The position numbers were made by a program, and so were the translations under genes. A stretch of DNA of 64,000 nucleotides, taken from positions 181,393 to 245,392 of the forward strand of contig JAXLQJ010000006.1 in NCBI GenBank assembly GCA_046331705.1, in the 5' to 3' direction. This DNA is from JADJOY01 sp046331705 [NCBI: bacterium]. Its GTDB lineage: Bacteria > JADJOY01. Under the pieces are notes generated by a model, which worked only from the letters and a program-made list of their open reading frames with translations, had not been told where the DNA came from and ran no database searches. This document shows, one piece after another, positions 63,597 through 64,000 of this stretch; the stretch's first letter is position 1; every line of letters begins with the position of its first letter.

Positions 63597-64000
63597 GTGG
63601 GCACCGGGCGAAGCCCCGCCCACGCCACGCGCGCGAGCTTGCCGGCGATGTAGCCGATCCTTCCCAGCACGATCCGCAACTGTCCCAGGTGCTTGAGCTC
63701 GCTCGCGATGCCGAGGAGGATGTGGGCGCGCAGGTAGAACGACAGGAACGCCTTCAAGTCGTAGCGCCGCAGGTCCTTCGCTGGAATCTGTCCGGGCACG
63801 TCGATGACGTTGAGCACACCCATGCGCTCGTAGTCGGCGGGGGCGAGGCCGCTCGCGGCGAGCGCCCGCTCGTTCGGCTCCGCGCCGGGCCACGGCATGT
63901 AGGTGAGGAACGAGCAGAAGCTGAGCGGCAGCGCCTGAACCATGCGGATGGTCGCGTCGATCTCCTCCGGCGTCTCGCCGGGGTAGCCGAGCATCACGAG
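63593..64000 (-). CDS. Radical SAM protein, C-terminal part (5' end outside window)
   Basis: The frame enters from the right edge. The visible 135 residues begin LVMLGYPGETPEEIDATIRM, the conserved strand-helix near the end of the radical SAM barrel, and continue to DLKAFLSFYLRAHILLG and a basic amphipathic tail. The iron-sulfur motif would lie beyond the window. The stop overlaps the next gene's GTG start, so this is the upstream member of the operon. Confidence 0.8.
   Translation of the reverse strand, partial: LVMLGYPGETPEEIDATIRMVQALPLSFCSFLTYMPWPGAEPNERALAASGLAPADYERMGVLNVIDVPGQIPAKDLRRYDLKAFLSFYLRAHILLGIASELKHLGQLRIVLGRIGYIAGKLARVAWAGLRPVPT

Overview
The window is very GC-rich DNA from a Gram-negative bacterium. 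Lipoprotein signal peptides, a twin-arginine substrate, large periplasmic multiheme cytochromes and outer-surface sugar-nucleotide genes all point that way. The mix of fused multiheme cytochromes, cobalamin-type radical SAM enzymes, YfhO-like and GT-C membrane glycosyltransferases and an AAA/TPR regulator tail resembles deltaproteobacterial-type lineages (Myxococcota, Desulfobacterota, Binatota-like). This placement is inferred from gene content only. No rRNA, tRNA or CRISPR array was seen.

Layout. 1-3.05 kb: the C-terminal part of a TPR regulator, then an M48 lipoprotease and an SH3-domain protein on the minus strand. 3.25-8.4 kb: a TetR regulator with a palindromic operator and an operon of SDR/3beta-HSD-like enzyme, GMC oxidoreductase and aldehyde dehydrogenase. 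8.5-17.7 kb: an SGNH-TPR membrane protein, then an overlapping run of B12-radical SAM, two tandem YfhO-like membrane proteins and a small Cys4 protein, followed by a lipoprotein. 17.8-26.1 kb: a GT-C/HEAT fusion, a DegP-like protein that has lost its catalytic triad, phosphomannomutase, GDP-mannose dehydratase, a peptidase-MA-like protein whose HExxH has become HAxxH, a DUF882 protein and a mannose-6-phosphate-isomerase-type cupin. 26.3-30.2 kb: an EF-hand protein, then a beta-propeller gene coupled to two membrane proteins. 30.2-33.3 kb: two B12-radical SAM genes.

33.4-49.0 kb is the most unusual part. Four large proteins each join a multi-spanning, probably b-heme-binding membrane domain to a periplasmic pentaheme c-type domain. 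Two gene pairs accompany them. Each pair encodes a membrane-anchored beta-propeller and a membrane-anchored DUF1566/Lcl-type protein, linked by ATGA or GTGA overlaps. The arrangement reads as two paralogous electron-transfer modules. In the second, a Y1 (HUH) transposase gene flanked by two different repeat arrays, plus a remnant of an RHS/YD-repeat gene, separates the cytochromes from their propeller/DUF1566 partners.

49.1-57.3 kb: membrane proteins (one with a four-fold internal repeat), two SGNH proteins with membrane segments, and a secreted LVIVD-repeat protein. 57.5-64 kb: five more B12-type radical SAM genes, two on the plus strand and three in an overlapping minus-strand operon that runs off the window. 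Eight such enzymes in 64 kb is a striking density. Together with the SGNH proteins, GT-C proteins and GDP-mannose genes it suggests, without proving, a locus for an unusual envelope lipid or glycan.
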